Source of the DNA: Fasciolopsis buskii
Taxonomy: Eukaryota; Platyhelminthes; Trematoda; Plagiorchiida; Fasciolidae
Assembly: GCA_008360955.1 (NCBI GenBank)
Contig: LUCM01004636.1
Location: 297,860 to 361,859 of the forward strand
DNA length: 64,000 nt
Direction of reading: 5' to 3'
Shown here: positions 62,347-64,000 of the stretch, piece after piece
Layout of the letters: each line of letters begins with the position of its first letter
Numbering within the stretch: the stretch's first letter is position 1
The notes under the pieces: model-generated
Database searches by the model: none
What the model was told of the DNA's origin: nothing
Seen by the model: the letters and a program-made list of their open reading frames with translations, nothing else
Translations under genes and position numbers: made by a program

Positions 62347-62945
62347 ATGTCCTCCATGACAGTGGAGACGAATGCATCAGTAAGCCTGCCGGAGTGTTAT
62401 TTCTGTAGATGACAGAAGTACATAATATTAGCGTCGTCTCTCACTGTAACAAGAAATCAAGGGGAACGTTTCCGGTTGAAAGCTTCATGAATTGCCTCTT
62501 CGTGTCCCTCAAAACGCCCTCGGCTGTTTCAAAGTGGCTGATTTTTCGGATAGATTTTATAAAAAACGACAAATTGTACTACACACGCGCATATCTCTGT
62601 AGTCCAAAGTTCACCGTATGCGGAATCGAGAGTTTTTGAGTCCATGTTCAACGTAGAATAGAGGTGGACTGAAGTAGGCTGTTTGGAAGTTACTTTCCAC
62701 ACCAAATACAATCGGTGGCAGATCAGCTGTAGTTTACAAAAGCCGACAGTTGGTGCACCGAAATCGCGATCCTCGTGCTTCCTGTTGATCACACGTATTG
62801 GGCTTCGGTTCATGGGATTTTCCGGCCATTTTCGCAAACTTCGAATAAGAACACTTGCCATCCCGTTTGGAGGACTATTGGTCATATAAATGTTACTATA
62901 TCACTAGCTTGCATGACAGTCCACGTAATACGATCCATGTGTTAC

Positions 62946-63126
62946 TGGCACATTAATTTGTGTTCCGTCCTAATTCCAGCTGGTGCGATCGCCCTGGAAA
63001 ACTTGTCGTATAGGAGTGTAGAGCCGGTACTACCTTGCCCGGTACTTTGCTCTTCAAAATCCTCAATGTGCGCACTCATTTTGGCATCGATTTCGTCTAT
63101 GGTCCCGATGTCGAACACGTTACCTT
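62946..63126 (-). CDS. Candidate exon on the minus strand
   Basis: The minus strand, after an acceptor TTTTACCAACTTTGCTGAG, encodes NVFDIGTIDEIDAKMSAHIE, then DFEEQSTGQGSTGSTLLYDK and FSRAIAPAG. The frame is open for about 60 codons, to a GTAACA donor-like site. The acidic, helical start and Gly/Ser-rich middle look like a real host protein, but I cannot name it. It lies between plus-strand candidates, so either two genes overlap here or some of these calls are wrong. Confidence 0.3.
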
Positions 63127-63576
63127 CTCAGCAAAGTTGGTAAAACGTAGAGATATTTCCCATTCAAAATTCTCAACCATCCGCATTCGGCCCTAACATT
63201 AGTACACTATTTTCCCTCATCTAAACATGTTCAGTGTCAGTATCCTTAAGCACTTCATAGCAATTTACAGACCAGAATAAATTTCCCGCTAAATAGGACA
63301 TCATGTTGGGTCTCAGGGCCAACGCAGAAAGACGCAATGAAAGATTTCAAGTTAAAACACCCATCAATACATCAAATCAACATCCCCCTTGGACCTGTGG
63401 TTATCATTAGTTCATCTTATTGTCGTTCTCAAAAGTACTTTGTCTTACGGACTTTCAGAGATACACGTAATCAGTTCACACTTGGCAACAGCACACTTCA
63501 ATAATGTGGCTATTGACAACATATCAACGCGTTAACTACACTTGTTTTTCCAACATCGATTCACCCTGGTTTAAAG

Positions 63577-63746
63577 TCTTCTGAACATGAAAAAGAGAAA
63601 CTTGCTCTAGATAACTATGTTTTGGAAACATCATCCGTCTCTTCGGAAATCCAAAATCAACTTTTTTATGTTTTCGTGACTAGGAACAATTGTGACTTTC
63701 AACTATGGACCGCTGAATTGCAACTGTCAACAGTTTGTGAATCTCC
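63577..63746 (+). CDS. Candidate exon with consensus donor
   Basis: A block after a pyrimidine-rich acceptor region (CACTTGTTTTTCC...TTTAAAG) encodes SSEHEKEKLALDNYVLETSS, IQNQLFYVFVTRNNCDFQLW and TAELQLSTVCESP. It ends exactly at a GTGAGT donor (phase 2). There is no ATG in it, so it would be an internal exon. This is the best plus-strand coding candidate. Not recognised. Confidence 0.38.
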
Positions 63747-63849
63747 GTGAGTTTTTTTAAAATCTTTCTATCGTTTCCCATCGTTTTCAAAGTCCGTCTT
63801 TCACTCGACTGTTCGCCCGTGTGTCAAATCCAGACCAATTTGACGTCAG

Positions 63850-63885
63850 TTCTACTTTCATATGTCAATATGACCTTATTCACAG
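63850..63885 (+). CDS. Possible 36-base microexon
   Basis: It lies 103 bases downstream, after a GACGTCAG acceptor and before a CACAG|GTAACC donor. It accepts the phase 2 of the 63746 donor and stays open (STFICQYDLIH). The next choice of acceptor, at 63885, would give an immediate stop, so if the gene is real this small exon is needed. Confidence 0.2.
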
Positions 63886-64000
63886 GTAACCAACTTACTT
63901 GAATCGGAAACAAGAAAGATGGTACAGAGTCAGGCTGTTGAAGTCTGTTTGTTTAACAGTCTATGGCATACAATTCTAAGTGTATAGCCACAAATCGTTG

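Overview
The window looks like gene-poor DNA from a large animal genome, most likely a digenean flatworm (trematode). The evidence is the mobile-element content: tRNA-headed SINEs, degenerate Ty3/gypsy, non-LTR (LINE) and Penelope-like fragments of the type that fill fluke genomes, abundant microsatellites, and coding signals only as short GT-AG bounded blocks. There is no operon layout, no bacterial-type gene and no intact long reading frame. The species call is inference.

Layout. 1-725: a (CA)n-anchored dispersed repeat. 0.7-12 kb: no recognised gene. 12.1-15.4 kb: the best host gene candidate, the 3' end of a minus-strand gene. Two exons join in phase across a GT-AG intron, a poly(A) signal follows the stop, and a further likely exon lies upstream; the product is not recognised. 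15.9-26 kb: scattered SINE and LINE pieces and a few weak exon candidates. 26.5-28.3 kb: an apparent 0.88 kb duplication around a 10-N gap in a GATA array, probably an assembly artefact. 28-33.6 kb: nothing recognised.

35-41.2 kb is a graveyard of nested retroelements: a LINE linker, a degenerate gypsy element (RNase H, reverse transcriptase and gag reading leftward) carrying a SINE, a Penelope-like GIY-YIG endonuclease fragment, and a LINE whose reverse transcriptase start is inverted against its 3' part. 42.2-45.1 kb holds a long inverted repeat flanking a Penelope-like reverse transcriptase, SINEs and a second N gap with a near-duplicate. 45-61 kb is mostly unassigned, with a GACA array, a LINE endonuclease scrap and several copies of a second tRNA-derived SINE. 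61.9-64 kb has several short exon-like blocks on both strands, the best being a plus-strand block ending in a consensus GTGAGT donor.

Few genes can be shown to work together. Most of the window is a record of transposition and decay. Reading frames were judged by eye, so frameshifts and splice choices in decayed or exon-like segments are approximate.
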